64,000 nt of DNA from Tenrec ecaudatus. Taxonomy: Eukaryota; Chordata; Mammalia; Afrosoricida; Tenrecidae. The stretch lies in assembly GCF_050624435.1 (NCBI RefSeq), contig NC_134539.1, positions 48,454,001 to 48,518,000 of the forward strand, written 5' to 3'. Of the stretch, positions 1 to 9,949 are shown piece by piece. The notes under the pieces are model-generated. The model did not search any database. It saw only the letters and a program-made list of their open reading frames with translations, and was not told the origin of the DNA. Position numbers and translations under genes: made by a program. The first letter of the stretch is position 1. Every line of letters starts with the position of its first letter.

Positions 1-791
1 TTAAAGACTTGAAGATAAACAAGGGTCCATCTAGCTGAGAAGCAACAAAGCCCACAGGGAAGAAGCACACCAACCTGTGTGATCATGCAGTGTCAATGGG
101 ATCAGGTATCAGGCATTAAAGAACGAAAAGTCATATCATTGTGAATGAGGGGTAGTGTGGAGTGGAGACCCAAAGTCCATCTATAGGCAACTGGACATCC
201 ACTTATAGAAGGGTTGCAGGGAGGAGACGAGCCAGTCAGGGTGCAGTGTAGCAATGATGAAACATACAACTTTCCTCTAGTTGCTAAATGCTTCCTCCCT
301 GCTGGCCCCCACCCCACTATCATGATCCCAATTCTACCTTACAAATCCAGCTAGACCAGAGGATGTACACTGGTACGGATAAGAACTGGAAACACAGGGA
401 ATCCAGGACAGATAAACCCCTCCATACGAATAATGAGAGGGGAAGGAGAAGGTGGGGTAAAACGGGGGAACCAATCACAAGGATCTACATATAACCCCCT
501 CCCTGGAGGATGGACAACAGAAAAGCAGGTGAAGGGAGACATCAGACAGTGTAAGACATGACTAAATAATAATAGTTTATAAATTATCAAGGGTTTGTGA
601 GAGAGAAGGGGCAGGGAGGGGGTGAAACACGAGGAACTGATACCAAGAGTTCAAATAGAAAGAAAATGTTTTGCGAATGATGAGGGCCACGAATGTACAA
701 ATGTGCTTGACACAATGGATGGCGGCATGGATTGTAATAAGAGTTGTATGTACCCCCAATAACATGAATTGAAAAAGGAATAAAATAAAGT
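1..791 (+). repeat. LINE-like tail family ending CCCCCAATAAAATGATTT
   Basis: Same family as 14640-16145 and 20098-21038: GCAACAAAGCCCACA.GGAAGAAGCACACC, CAGTCAGGGTGCAGT, TACAAATGTGCTTGACACAATGGATGG and a terminal CCCCCAATAACATGAATTG with A-rich tail. Sense orientation, truncated by the window edge. Confidence 0.75.
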
Positions 792-864
792 GCACCTTAG
801 GAAGTCTCACCACCTTAGCCTCTATGAGGTAAGTGACAAATGCATGTGACAGTTAGACATTGAA

Positions 865-1200
865 TCAGGAAAAATGAAGAAGTATCAATGCAGTTGGATT
901 ATGGTGTTCTGAAAAATACCGAGAGGACCATGCCTACCAAAGAACAAACAAATCTGTCTTGGAGCAGTACAGCCAAAATGCTCCTTAGAGACAAAGATGC
1001 CAAGACTTCATCTCTTGTGCTTTAGGCATGTTACCAGTGACACCAGTGTCTGGGAAAGGACATTGTGCTCTGGTTGGTGAAGTCACAGGACAGAGAAAAA
1101 GAGCCAGGCTCCCCACAAAATGGCTGACACAGTGGCTGCTAACCTGGGCTCAAACACTGCAGTAGCTGTGATGACAGCACAGGCTAGAGAAGGCTTTGTT
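865..1200 (+). mobile_element. RTE1 (BovB-like) LINE 3' end
   Basis: AACAAATCTGTCTTGGAGCAGTACAGCCAAAATGCTCCTTAGA then ACAGTGGCTGCTAACCTGGGCTCAAACACTGC match the C-terminal coding end of afrotherian RTE1, sense orientation. Confidence 0.8.
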
Positions 1201-1569
1201 GATAGGGTCGAACCAGGGGAAAACTTGGTAAAGAAAGAAACACTGTTGCATATTCAACTATCTTCTATCTTCCCCAGGACCCCAAACACCCAATCTCGAG
1301 ATCCGTAGCTCACACTGCTGGCACAGGTTGCCTATGTCAGAGAGAGCAAAGCTCGGCAGGCTTCCTGGGCAGCTCCTGCCGCAGACATTTAAAGGCACGA
1401 ACATTAACCACAGCAGACTGGGCTCAGGAACAGCAGTCAGGGCAATTCCAACGGTCTTGCGCCTGACATCATAGGCCAGGCAGCCTAAAAACTCCGTCAA
1501 GTTATGTGTGCTCCGGTCTTGAGACAGAGCCCTTCTTCCTCTGGAAGGGGATCACTCATGTGATCTGCT

Positions 1570-1840
1570 TTACTTAAGGTCGACTCCTTTTTTATGATTA
1601 AATAATTTAGCATATTCACAGAGTTGTACAATCATCACCAGAATCAAGTTTAGAACATTTTTTATAACCCAAAAAAATAAGTGAAGCAGTCACTTTGAAT
1701 TACTTCCAAACTCCCAAACCCTAGGCAACCATTAATCTACTCTCTACACCTATAAATGAGCTTTATTTTGCACATTTCATATAGATGGGACCATATGATA
1801 GGAGATTCCTTTTGGACAGCTTCTTTTTATCTCACTTTTA
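1570..1840 (-). mobile_element. Old L1 3'UTR
   Basis: Antisense to the plus strand. ATTCACAGAGTTGTACAATCATCACCAGAAT and CCTAGGCAACCATTAATCTACTCTC correspond to mammal-wide L1M 3' ends. Probably the 3' end of the same L1 that continues at 3240. Confidence 0.7.
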
Positions 1841-1924
1841 AATAATTTTTATTTAAATTTGAAGATGATTTGAACATTTAATAAAATGTAAGCATTTGTC
1901 TCTTCTTAACATTTCACTTTTTAA

Positions 1925-2325
1925 AAATCGTTTTATTAGGGCCTCTTACAACTCTTATCACATCCATACATACATCAATTGTGTCAAGCACATTTGTACA
2001 TTCATTGCCCTCATCATTCTCAAAACATTTGCTCTCCACTTAAGACCCTGGCATCAGCTCATTTTTCCCCTCCCTCCCCGCTCCTCCCTCCCTCATGAAC
2101 CCTTGATAATTTATAAAGTATTATTTTGTCATATCTTGCTCTGCCCCACGTCTCCCTGCACCCACTTTTCGGTTGTCTGTCCCCCAGGGAGGAGGTCCCA
2201 TGTAGATCCTTGTAATTGGTTCCCTCTTTCCAACCCACCCTCCCTCTACCCTCCCAGTATCGCCACTCACACCCCTGGTCCTGAAGGGATCATCCACCCT
2301 GGATTCCCTGTGTTTCCAGTACAAT
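1925..2325 (-). repeat. LINE-like tail family, antisense copy
   Basis: TTTTATTAGGGCCTCTTACAACTCTTATCAC to GGATTCCCTGTGTTTCCAGT is the reverse of the 3' 400 bp of the family. Cut off on the right where the LTR-related sequence begins. Confidence 0.75.
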
Positions 2326-2339
2326 TTTTCAATTATAAA

Positions 2340-2940
2340 TTAGGTGGAGGTTTGCTGTGGGGTCAGCCTCCACAGCCAAATGGGTCCAGTGGGCGGTTGT
2401 GCAATTGAAGGGTAGATGAAAGGGACCACAGACAAGGCATGCGAGGGCTCCCCTCCTCCATGGCGACCGGAACCAGAGTGAGGGAGGAGTGGATTCCCTC
2501 ACAAGCTTATATCGTCTTGGGCGTGAAAGCCCCGTCACACATATACTTAACGGGGCATACCCGTAACAGGAAGGGGATGAGCTAGCGATATAAACGCAAT
2601 AGGAAGAGGAGGTACTAGAGGCTTACATGTGAAGTGACAGGAAGTTACACACTTATCAAGATAGGCGGGTTCTAGAGTTCCAACAGTGGCCTAACTGGGG
2701 TCCTCTCTGAGCTGGCTTGACCATAGGTGTCCCTGAGCGCCTGTCCAAGGGAACAAGCTACGATCCTTATGAGAAGGGAGGCGGCCCTACTTAGAGTTAG
2801 ATGGTCTGATTGCTTTGATGGCAGACAACCTCCAGGCAGAGGGCCTTCAGGCGGTGAACCTTCAAGAGTATCATAAGCAAGCATGTGATTGCGAGCAGCA
2901 GCCAGGGGGGCACGTCGTGGGGAATGACATGTACTTAGGA
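2340..2940 (-). mobile_element. Older LTR fragment related to the solo LTR at 4393
   Basis: 2550-2870 is clearly homologous to 4680-5005: both hold ACAGGAAGGGGATGAGC, ACGCAATAGGAAG, GAGGTACTA and AGAAGGGAGG.GGCCCTACTTAGAGT. The ends are less clear than for the 4393 copy. It is a fossil, more diverged than its relative. The limits are approximate. Confidence 0.55.
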
Positions 2941-3234
2941 GAACGTGACCGGGATGCATCCCCAACCCACAAATGTGAAGGCCCCCTCCATGGGGCCTCC
3001 GGAAAATATGAGCACAGAAATGTGTCCGCATACGTTCTCTTCCCGGCTCGCAGCCTCCACAGCTGACAGTTCAGATCATCAGCTGTGTATGCAATAAATA
3101 CTTCAAACTACTAACCAGAGCCCCCAATAGTTTACCCTTCTATTTCACCCACGTTCACACCTCCATGCGGCAGCCTCTAAAGTCTGTTCCCATTGGTAAG
3201 AAAGCCTTTATGTCGTGTTTCTCCCCTTGAAACA

Positions 3235-3956
3235 GTGGTCTCAGATATTATTTGTCTTATTGTGATTGGCTGATTCACGCAGGTCCAGCCATGCCATGAG
3301 ATGCTACACGGCTCCATCCTGGATTTCAATGGTGCATAGTATTCCGTGGTATGTAGGTACCAAAGTGTCTTTATCCATTCCTCCACTGATGAGCATTGAA
3401 GTCGTTCCCATCTTCTTGTTATTGTGAACGGTGTTGCTATGAGCATGCATGTGCATAGGGCTGTTCGTGTTATGTCTCTTCCTTCTTTAGGAGACATGCC
3501 CAGCACACAGATTGCTGGGTTCCATGGAATGTCTGTTCCCAGTTGTTTGAGGGAATGCCGTATAGCTTTCCACAGGAGTTGTACATATTTTCAGTCCCAC
3601 CTGTAGTGAATAAAAGTTCCAATCTCTCCCCAGCCTCTCAGGCCTGTGTTGTTTACTGGGGTTTTTGAGCTGGATTGTCATTGTCGGTGTTTTGATTTGC
3701 ATCTCCTGGATGGTTAGTGATCATGACCCTGTCTTCATATGAACTGTCTGTTCATGTCCTGTGCCCGCTTTTTAATTGGGTTGTCGTCTGCTAATTGAAG
3801 CAGTGCAGTTTTCTATAGGTTTGAGCGATGACCCCATTGGCCAGTGGGTCATTATCGAAAGTTGTTGCACTCGTGGAGTCTCTTTTCACCCTTTGGATAA
3901 AGTCTTTTAATGCAAGTGGTTTTTTTAGTAGATCCCTATTGTAGTTGCATAGTTTC
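3235..3956 (-). mobile_element. L1 ORF2 3' part
   Basis: Antisense L1: TGCATAGTATTCCGTGGTAT, CTTTATCCATTCCTCCACTGATGAGCA, TGTTCATGTCCTGTGCCCGC and TGACCCCATTGGCCAGTGGG follow the familiar order of the ORF2 C-terminal region. Heavily diverged. Interrupted by the repeat at 3957. Confidence 0.85.
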
Positions 3957-5141
3957 ATGTCGACGTGATAAGTTGGTTATAGGGGTGGAGTCTAGCCTGT
4001 CAAACAGGTCACTGTCTGATTGATGCCTGCTTGTGGGCGTGGCTTTCTCATGAGGATTCTGGGAGTTTTCCTCTCTTCCTCCCTGGAGACATGTCACACT
4101 TTCTCTGTTTCACCTTCCTGTGAACAAGTCAGATGGAGCCACGCTGATGGCAGCCAGAGCCCTGGGGATGCTTCCACTGCCTCTGGACCCACAGAACTTT
4201 CCACCCGCCAGCCTGTGATCTTCCTGCATTCAGCATCATTGCATGTGCTGCTTGAGTCTTGAAAAGGAATTCATGGGCTAATATCGGGTTTATGAGCTAA
4301 TATTGAACTTGTGGACTTGATTTGGACTGGGCTTAGATGTTTTATTAATGCATAATTACTTCTTGATATAGAGTTCTTACATATATGAGTGTTGTTAGCA
4401 TAGGCCAGCCCCTAACAATATCATGGGATTCATAGGCACAGTTGTTCAGCAATAATATATAAAGATCATAGTAAAATCGTAGATGTTAAGAGAGGTAGGA
4501 GAGAAGATAACATAAAGGAGTCAGACATATTTTACAGTAGCATGCTCACCTCCGGGACAGCCATGACCTCAACAACAGCCAGGTCCACACAGAGAGCGGC
4601 AGGAGAGACTCTCTTTATTTCTAACCAAGGCCTATATATACTTAGGGGTGTGCAAGCTGCCCTGATTACAGGTAACCACCTACATCACAGGAAGGGGCTG
4701 TACAATAGGCATACATGCATGACAGGAAGGGGATGAGCCAGGGGCATACACGCAATAGGAAGGAGAGGTACTAAGGGCACACATGTGACAAGATGGGTAG
4801 ACTCTAGATTCAAGATGGCAGCCTAACCTTGGTCACTCTTGAGTAGGCTCAACCTTGTCTCTGGGCTCTCCTTTAAGGAAACAATCCAATAGCCTTATCA
4901 GAAGGGAGGGGCCCTACTTAGAGTGGGACACAGTCTGACTGGTCTATATGGCTGGTAACCCTCAGGGAGAATAACCTCTAAGCAGCTTGCATTGACCTTC
5001 AAGTGTACAGTCATTTACCAAGTGATACACGCAGCATCCTAGGGTTGGCATATATTTGGGGGAGACAACCTGGGGAAAACCCCTTTTGCATCCCCCAGAG
5101 TGTCTCTGGATGTGTTTCTCTAGTCAACCCGGACGAACACA
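3957..5141 (+). repeat. Interspersed repeat ending GGACGAACACA, split by the solo LTR
   Basis: 3985-4392 plus 5098-5141, continuous once the LTR is ignored. It is homologous to 32551-32993: both contain GTGTAGCCTGTCAA.CAGGTC-like text, CCTGTGATCTTCCTGCA and GCATCATTGCATGTG, and end TTTCTCTAGTC.ACC.GGAC.AACACA. The family name is unknown to me. It lies inside an L1, which resumes at about 5142. Confidence 0.6.
4393..5097 (-). mobile_element. Solo LTR, endogenous retrovirus class II (ERV2)-like
   Basis: 705 bp bounded by TGTTAGCATAGG and CATCCCCCA (TG...CA on either strand) and flanked by a perfect 6-bp duplication GAGTGT at 4387-4392 and 5098-5103. Six bases is the ERV2 size. On the minus strand a TATA box (AAGTATATATAGG) lies about 20 bp before AATAAAGAGAG, the compact promoter and poly(A) layout of class II LTRs. 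No internal retroviral region is attached, so it is a solo LTR. It is inserted in another repeat. Confidence 0.8.
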
Positions 5142-5650
5142 GTCCCAGTCCTAAAATTTGTTATGTAGTGTGTGATTTCCGTTATATTTGATCATTTATG
5201 CCTACAATAGGGCCCTTAAGTTTGTCCCTGTTTTCTTGTTGATGACCTTTATAGTTTTGGGATTTACATTTAGGTCTTTGATCCATCTGAAGTTTATTTT
5301 TTTATATGGGTCAAGGTATAAATTCTGTTTCATTCTACAAATGAAAATCCAATTTTGCCAGGACGATTTATTAAGAGACTATCACATTGAATGGTTTTTT
5401 GGCCCTTTTGTAGGCAAATGAAATTTTCCTTGGTTGTCTATTCCATTGGTCTATGTATCTATTATTATGCCAATATCAGCCTGTTTTAACTACTGCGGAT
5501 GTCTAATAGGTTTTGAGATCTAGAAGTGAGAAGCCTCCTACTTCTTAAGAAATTCTTTGCTTATCTTTGATCTCTTCCCTTTCCATAGGAAGTCAGTAAT
5601 TAGTCTCTTCGTTTATTTAAAGAGCATAGTTGGGCATCTGGATCTGACTT
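5142..5650 (-). mobile_element. L1 ORF2, continuation
   Basis: TTTAGGTCTTTGATCCATCTGAAG, GCCAGGACGATTTATTAAGAG and TATTCCATTGGTCTATGTAT are the next part of L1 ORF2 in the same antisense order after 3956. This shows that 3957-5141 is an insertion into one L1. Confidence 0.85.
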
Positions 5651-5674
5651 GCAAGGTTAACTATTTAAATGTCA

Positions 5675-5886
5675 GTCACTTCATCCCATCTCACTGCTGT
5701 GGTGTCCATTCTGACTAAGTGACACTACGGGACAGAGATGAATTGCCCCACAGGGTTTCTGAGCCGGTACATCTCCATGTAAGCAGGCAGCCTCCTATTT
5801 TTTCCATGAAACAACTGGTGAGTTTGAACTACTGACCTTGAAGTTAGCTGCCAATGCTTAACCCACTGAGCTTTGCCAGGACTCCT
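5675..5886 (-). mobile_element. AfroSINE
   Basis: Antisense tRNA-derived SINE: TCATCCCATCTCACTGCTG, CCCCACAGGGTTTCTGAGC, then CTTAACCCACTGAGCTTTGCCAGGACTCC (reverse of GGAGCCCTGGTGG). Confidence 0.7.
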
Positions 5887-5984
5887 TAATACCTTTACAG
5901 TAACACTTCAACTAATATTTGACCAAACAATTGGGCACCATAACCTAGCCAAATTGACACATAAAATTGACCAGAACAGATGTG

Positions 5985-6187
5985 AGACAGTGTAAGATAT
6001 GACAAAATAATAATTTATAAATTATCAATGGTTCATGAGGACCTGATGCCAAGGGCTTAAGTGGAGAGCAAATGTTTTGAGAATGATGAGGGCAATGAAT
6101 GTACAGATGTACTTGACACAACTAATGGATGTATGTGTGCATTGTGATAAGACTTGTATGAGCCCCCAATAAAATGATTTTTAAGTA
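5985..6187 (+). repeat. LINE-like tail family, short copy
   Basis: GACAGTGTAAGATATGACAAAATAATAATTTATAAATTATCAATGG to GAGCCCCCAATAAAATGATTTTT. A 5'-truncated sense copy. Confidence 0.75.
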
Positions 6188-6218
6188 ATTTTTAATTGAC
6201 CATAACTATAGGTAAACC

Positions 6219-6443
6219 GGGAGCCCTGGTAGAAGAGCTATGCATTAGGCTGCTAACTGCAAGGTTAGTAGTTGAGAACCACCAGATGCTCCAAGGGAGA
6301 AAGACAGGACCTTCTACTCCTAAGACAGGACCTTCTACTCCTATAAGGAATTACGGTCTTGGAATCTCACCACAGCAATTCTAGTCTGTCCTCTAAAGTC
6401 TCTCTGGATCAGAATCGACTCGATAGCCACGAGTTTGGTTTTA
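6219..6443 (+). mobile_element. AfroSINE with internal tandem duplication
   Basis: GGGAGCCCTGGTAGAAGAGC, GCTGCTAACTGCAAGGTTAGTAG, then AGAATCGACTCGATAGCCACGAGTTT. It contains a perfect 21-bp tandem duplication at 6301-6321 and 6322-6342. Confidence 0.85.
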
Positions 6444-6766
6444 GGATCTTCAAGTTCATTGACACTTCTGTAATCTACATTCTGCTCTTGAGTCCACCCA
6501 ATGCATTTTTTTATTGCAACTATAGTACTTTTTTACTTTAATTTTTCTTTCTTTGTTGAGTTTGTCTATCTTTCCATTCAAAGCTCTTGCTTCTAGGAGC
6601 ATGGTTCTTGCCACTGCTGTGAAGTAGATTGACAATCACAATATGGGCTGTTCTCTTTTCCTTTGTTAGATGTTGAGATTGTCATCTGTGGAGTGATTCT
6701 TCAAAGTACACCTTAGACATGTAGAATATTATATGAGATTCTGGGTCTTGTTTAAATACTGTGGGA

Positions 6767-6917
6767 GATGTGTGTGTGTGTGTGTGTGTGTGTGTTTCCA
6801 AAGGGAGTTGACCAGGAGATGGTGTGTGTGTATGTGTGTGTTTCCAAAGGGAGTTGACCAGATGGGGTGTGTGTGTGTGTGTGTGTGTGTGCTTCCAAAG
6901 GGAGTTGACCAGGAGAT

Positions 6918-6964
<47 letters not shown>

Positions 6965-7014
6965 CCAAAGGGAGTTGACCAGGAGATGGTGTGTGTGTGT
7001 GTGTTTCAAAAGGG
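6767..7014. repeat. Compound GT microsatellite/minisatellite
   Basis: Five (GT)n runs of different length, each followed by a near-identical unit TTTCCAAAGGGAGTTGACCA with GGAGATGG or GATGGG, at about 6796, 6841, 6892, 6962 and 7004. A higher-order tandem repeat made of a unique 28-bp block and a GT run. Confidence 0.95.
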
Positions 7015-7019
7015 AGTTG

Positions 7020-8137
7020 ACCTGATTAGTCGCCACAAGTTACTAAACATCTTCCGTGAGATTAGTTTTCAAAGATGTTGCTGTTATTCAAATCTACATT
7101 GTATGTATGCCCTTCCATGGAAAATTTGGGAGACAAAGAACAATCTCCCTCGTAGTTCAGTTCTCAAAGTCTTTCTTACACTGTTTAAGAGCAGAGCCAT
7201 ACACTTGTGGTGAAACTTGGGCTAAACCCAGGCATTCCGATACAATTTAAGAGGTCGTTCCTCTCTACAATCTCTCATCACCCATACTTTCCCCCTTGTT
7301 CTCCATGTCCTTGTCACCTTGTCAACCTTCTTTGGCTTCCATGTGCCATGCCTCCTTCTGCCAGAGGGCCTTTCACAAGCTGGCCCATTACCAAAGACAC
7401 TCTCTTCCCCGTCCCACATCATTTTATGACAGCAGTGCCATTTTATGAGGCATTTATTAAGTACACTTGAATTTTATGTTAGCATAAAAATAAATTCTCT
7501 CCATCCTGGAATTTGCTAGCACAAACGGTGACTCTGAAATTGCCAGACTATGGTTGTGACCATGGGTTGGGAAGTTAAGGCATCCAAACAGAAAGAAACA
7601 CCCTTGTCCCGGGTGAGTGCTTCCTAGTTGGTTCTTCCTACGACTCCAACAGCCTTTACTCAGGTTCGCTTCTATGTCTCCTAAATAAGACTCTCTGCGA
7701 GCAGTGTCAAGGTTCCAAACCCGCCCCTATGTTCCATCAACAAAGTTTTACCGTGTGATTATTCAAAACTTCTTCATGGGTGAGTTACACATCCAGCAAT
7801 ATGTAATGGAAGTCCCAGATCTAAAGGCTTTAGCTAAGAATTTAATAATCCCAAACTCAACATCCAGTCCTGAAATATCTCACATCTGTCATATTTTAAA
7901 ATTTGTCAGTGAGTTACTTTTTCCACTCAAAACCTCCCCCTCTCCAGGGAATGAAAGTAGGCATGTGAGAGCAGAGAAGATGAAGGAGAATATAAAATAA
8001 GAAAGTTTTAATGGAGAAAGAGGAACTAATGCAAGTTTTCTTTTGGGGTAGTAGCATTTCATTGGCATGATGCTTTCCAAAACTATGGACATCTCACCGT
8101 TTATATGAGAATTTCTTGAAGATGGGATGTTTCAGTC
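7020..8137. other. Intergenic, no gene seen
   Basis: No supported gene. 7260-7420 loosely resembles an L2 segment (CCAGAGGGCCTTTCACAAGCTGG). The remainder is unassigned. Confidence 0.5.
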
Positions 8138-8235
8138 TGAAATACAGATACTGGACCCCACCACAGAGCTACTGGACCCAGAAATCAGAATCTCTGGCTG
8201 TAGGGGCTCAGAATCTGTACTCTGAAAAAAATATA
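8138..8235 (+). mobile_element. MER5/MER20-like hAT fragment
   Basis: CCCACCACAGAGCTACTGGA followed by AGAAATCAGAATCTCTGGCT resembles the conserved core of old mammalian hAT-Charlie elements (CCCCAGACCTACTGAATCAGAATCTCTGG). A short diverged fragment. Confidence 0.5.
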
Positions 8236-8930
8236 CACTTTTATAAATCAAATATTCAGAACAATGAGTGTCAATATGGTTGCTATCATTGTTGGACGGT
8301 TATAAAGTGAAACGCCTCATTGCCCACGTGGCTTCCGTTTCCTAAACGTCACGCATGTACTGACTTCTCAAATGATGTGATGGATTTAGGTCTGATGAAT
8401 TTATTCCTGTGCTGAATGACTGCTGTAAACACTAAATACATAAAACAATGGGCATCCTTTTCTTCATGAAGCCTAACTTCCAAGGAAGAAAACAGACAAA
8501 CATGCATACAATGGATAATTGGTGTATTGGTAGCAATCCCAGTTCTACAACTGTAAGCAAATCTTTACTTTTTTTTTAGGCTATTTTCTCATTTGCATAA
8601 TCCCAGTCATCTTATTTGTTTCTTTATGTTCCCAGCTGAGAAGATATTCAGGTGTCTTCTGGCACTAACTTTCACCGGCTCCGAGTTTACTTATGGAGTA
8701 AGCAGGTGATGACTGTGGAATCCAGTACGTTTCACACGTAAGAGATACCCCCACATGCAAGACAGGACCCAGACACAAGTGCAAACTGGAATCTCTCATT
8801 GTCCTCAAACAAAAATCCCTCTGGGTACAAGTGTCTCAGAATTGTGAAACTGCACAGCTAAGATTCCAATTAAGAAGCATTACCCCCCGATCCACTCTGT
8901 CAGGGGCCCATCCCCAGCCCACGGACCCAG

Positions 8931-9881
8931 TTAGAGATTATCATGTGTTTGCTGCATAGTTATTCTGTCCAGCAGTTTTTTCACAGCCTCTTGGACGTCC
9001 TTGTTCCTTAAACTGTAAATTATGGGATTCAACATGGGGGTCAACACTCCATAAAGCAAGGAGATGATTTTGTCTATTTCTTGTGAGTTTGATGAAGAAG
9101 GTTTGAGGTACATGGAGAGGGCAGCCCCGTAATACAAAATCACTACGGTCAGGTGGGCACCACAGGTGGAGAAAGCTTTGCTCCTCCCTTCCGCTGAACT
9201 GATTCTCAGAATAGTAGAAAGGATGAAGAAATAAGAGACGCAAATTAACAGCATTGGGATGGGCAGGAGCAGCACACTGATCACCAGCATGATCATGTCC
9301 ATGAGCAGGGAGCTTGTGCAAGCTAATTTTAGCACAGCCAGAATTTCACATGTGAAGTGATCGATGACATTCCCACAGAGGGGCACCTGTAGGGCAAAAC
9401 TGGTCTCCAGCAGAGCAGTCAGGCAGCCCGTCATCCAGGAGACAGAGGCCATCTGCACACAGATCTGCCTGTTCATGATGATGGGGTATCTCAGAGGATT
9501 GCAAATGGCCACGTAACGGTCATACGCCATCACAGCCAGGAGCACACACTCCGTGGAACCCATAGCAAGGGACAGATACATCTGTACAGCACACCCAGAC
9601 AAGATAATGGTTTTCTGGGAGGATAGCAAGTTCACCAGCAAAGTGGGAATGGAAGCAGATGTGTAACAGATATCCATGAAAGACAGATTCCCGAGGAACA
9701 AGTACATGGGGGTGTGAAGGCGTGCATCTAGGAGAGTGATTAAAATCAGGGTGCTGTTGCCGAAGAGGGTGATCAGGTACATTACAAGGCTGAAGACAAA
9801 CAGAACAACTTCTAACTTGGGGTATCGAGAAAACCCCTCCAGGAAAAAAAAGCTCCAAATGGTGGAATTTCCGCCTTTCAT
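8931..9881 (-). CDS. OR2K2: Olfactory receptor family 2 subfamily K member 2, complete single-exon coding sequence
   Basis: An intact 316-residue class A GPCR of the olfactory receptor family. It would sit in the plasma membrane of olfactory sensory neuron cilia and signal through G-olf; its odorant is not known to me. Seen: N-terminal glycosylation site N5-S-T; PMYLFLGNLSFMD at about 58-70 (TM2 start); C97 and C169/C178/C188 for the extracellular disulfides; MAYDRYVAIC at 118-127 at the end of TM3; S216-Y217 in TM5; KAFSTCGAHL at 235-244 in TM6; PMLNPIIYS at 282-290 in TM7. All are family hallmarks. The sequence closely resembles human OR2K2 as I remember it, including the WSFFFLEGFSRYP start. 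The first ATG (9879-9881) gives the usual OR length. The coding region is one exon, as normal for ORs; a 5' noncoding exon would lie to the right and was not located. Conserved linkage with ECPAS supports orthology. Confidence 0.95.
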   Translation of the reverse strand: MKGGNSTIWSFFFLEGFSRYPKLEVVLFVFSLVMYLITLFGNSTLILITLLDARLHTPMYLFLGNLSFMDICYTSASIPTLLVNLLSSQKTIILSGCAVQMYLSLAMGSTECVLLAVMAYDRYVAICNPLRYPIIMNRQICVQMASVSWMTGCLTALLETSFALQVPLCGNVIDHFTCEILAVLKLACTSSLLMDMIMLVISVLLLPIPMLLICVSYFFILSTILRISSAEGRSKAFSTCGAHLTVVILYYGAALSMYLKPSSSNSQEIDKIISLLYGVLTPMLNPIIYSLRNKDVQEAVKKLLDRITMQQTHDNL

Positions 9882-9949
9882 TTTCTTTCTTTTACTTGGA
9901 GTTACTGTAATAGCTCTCTTCTCTTCGTCTCACCTGAGAACATAGAGAG

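Noticed and set aside
6729-7213. His-Thr and Cys-Val repeat frames
   Set aside because: Translations of GT/CA microsatellites.
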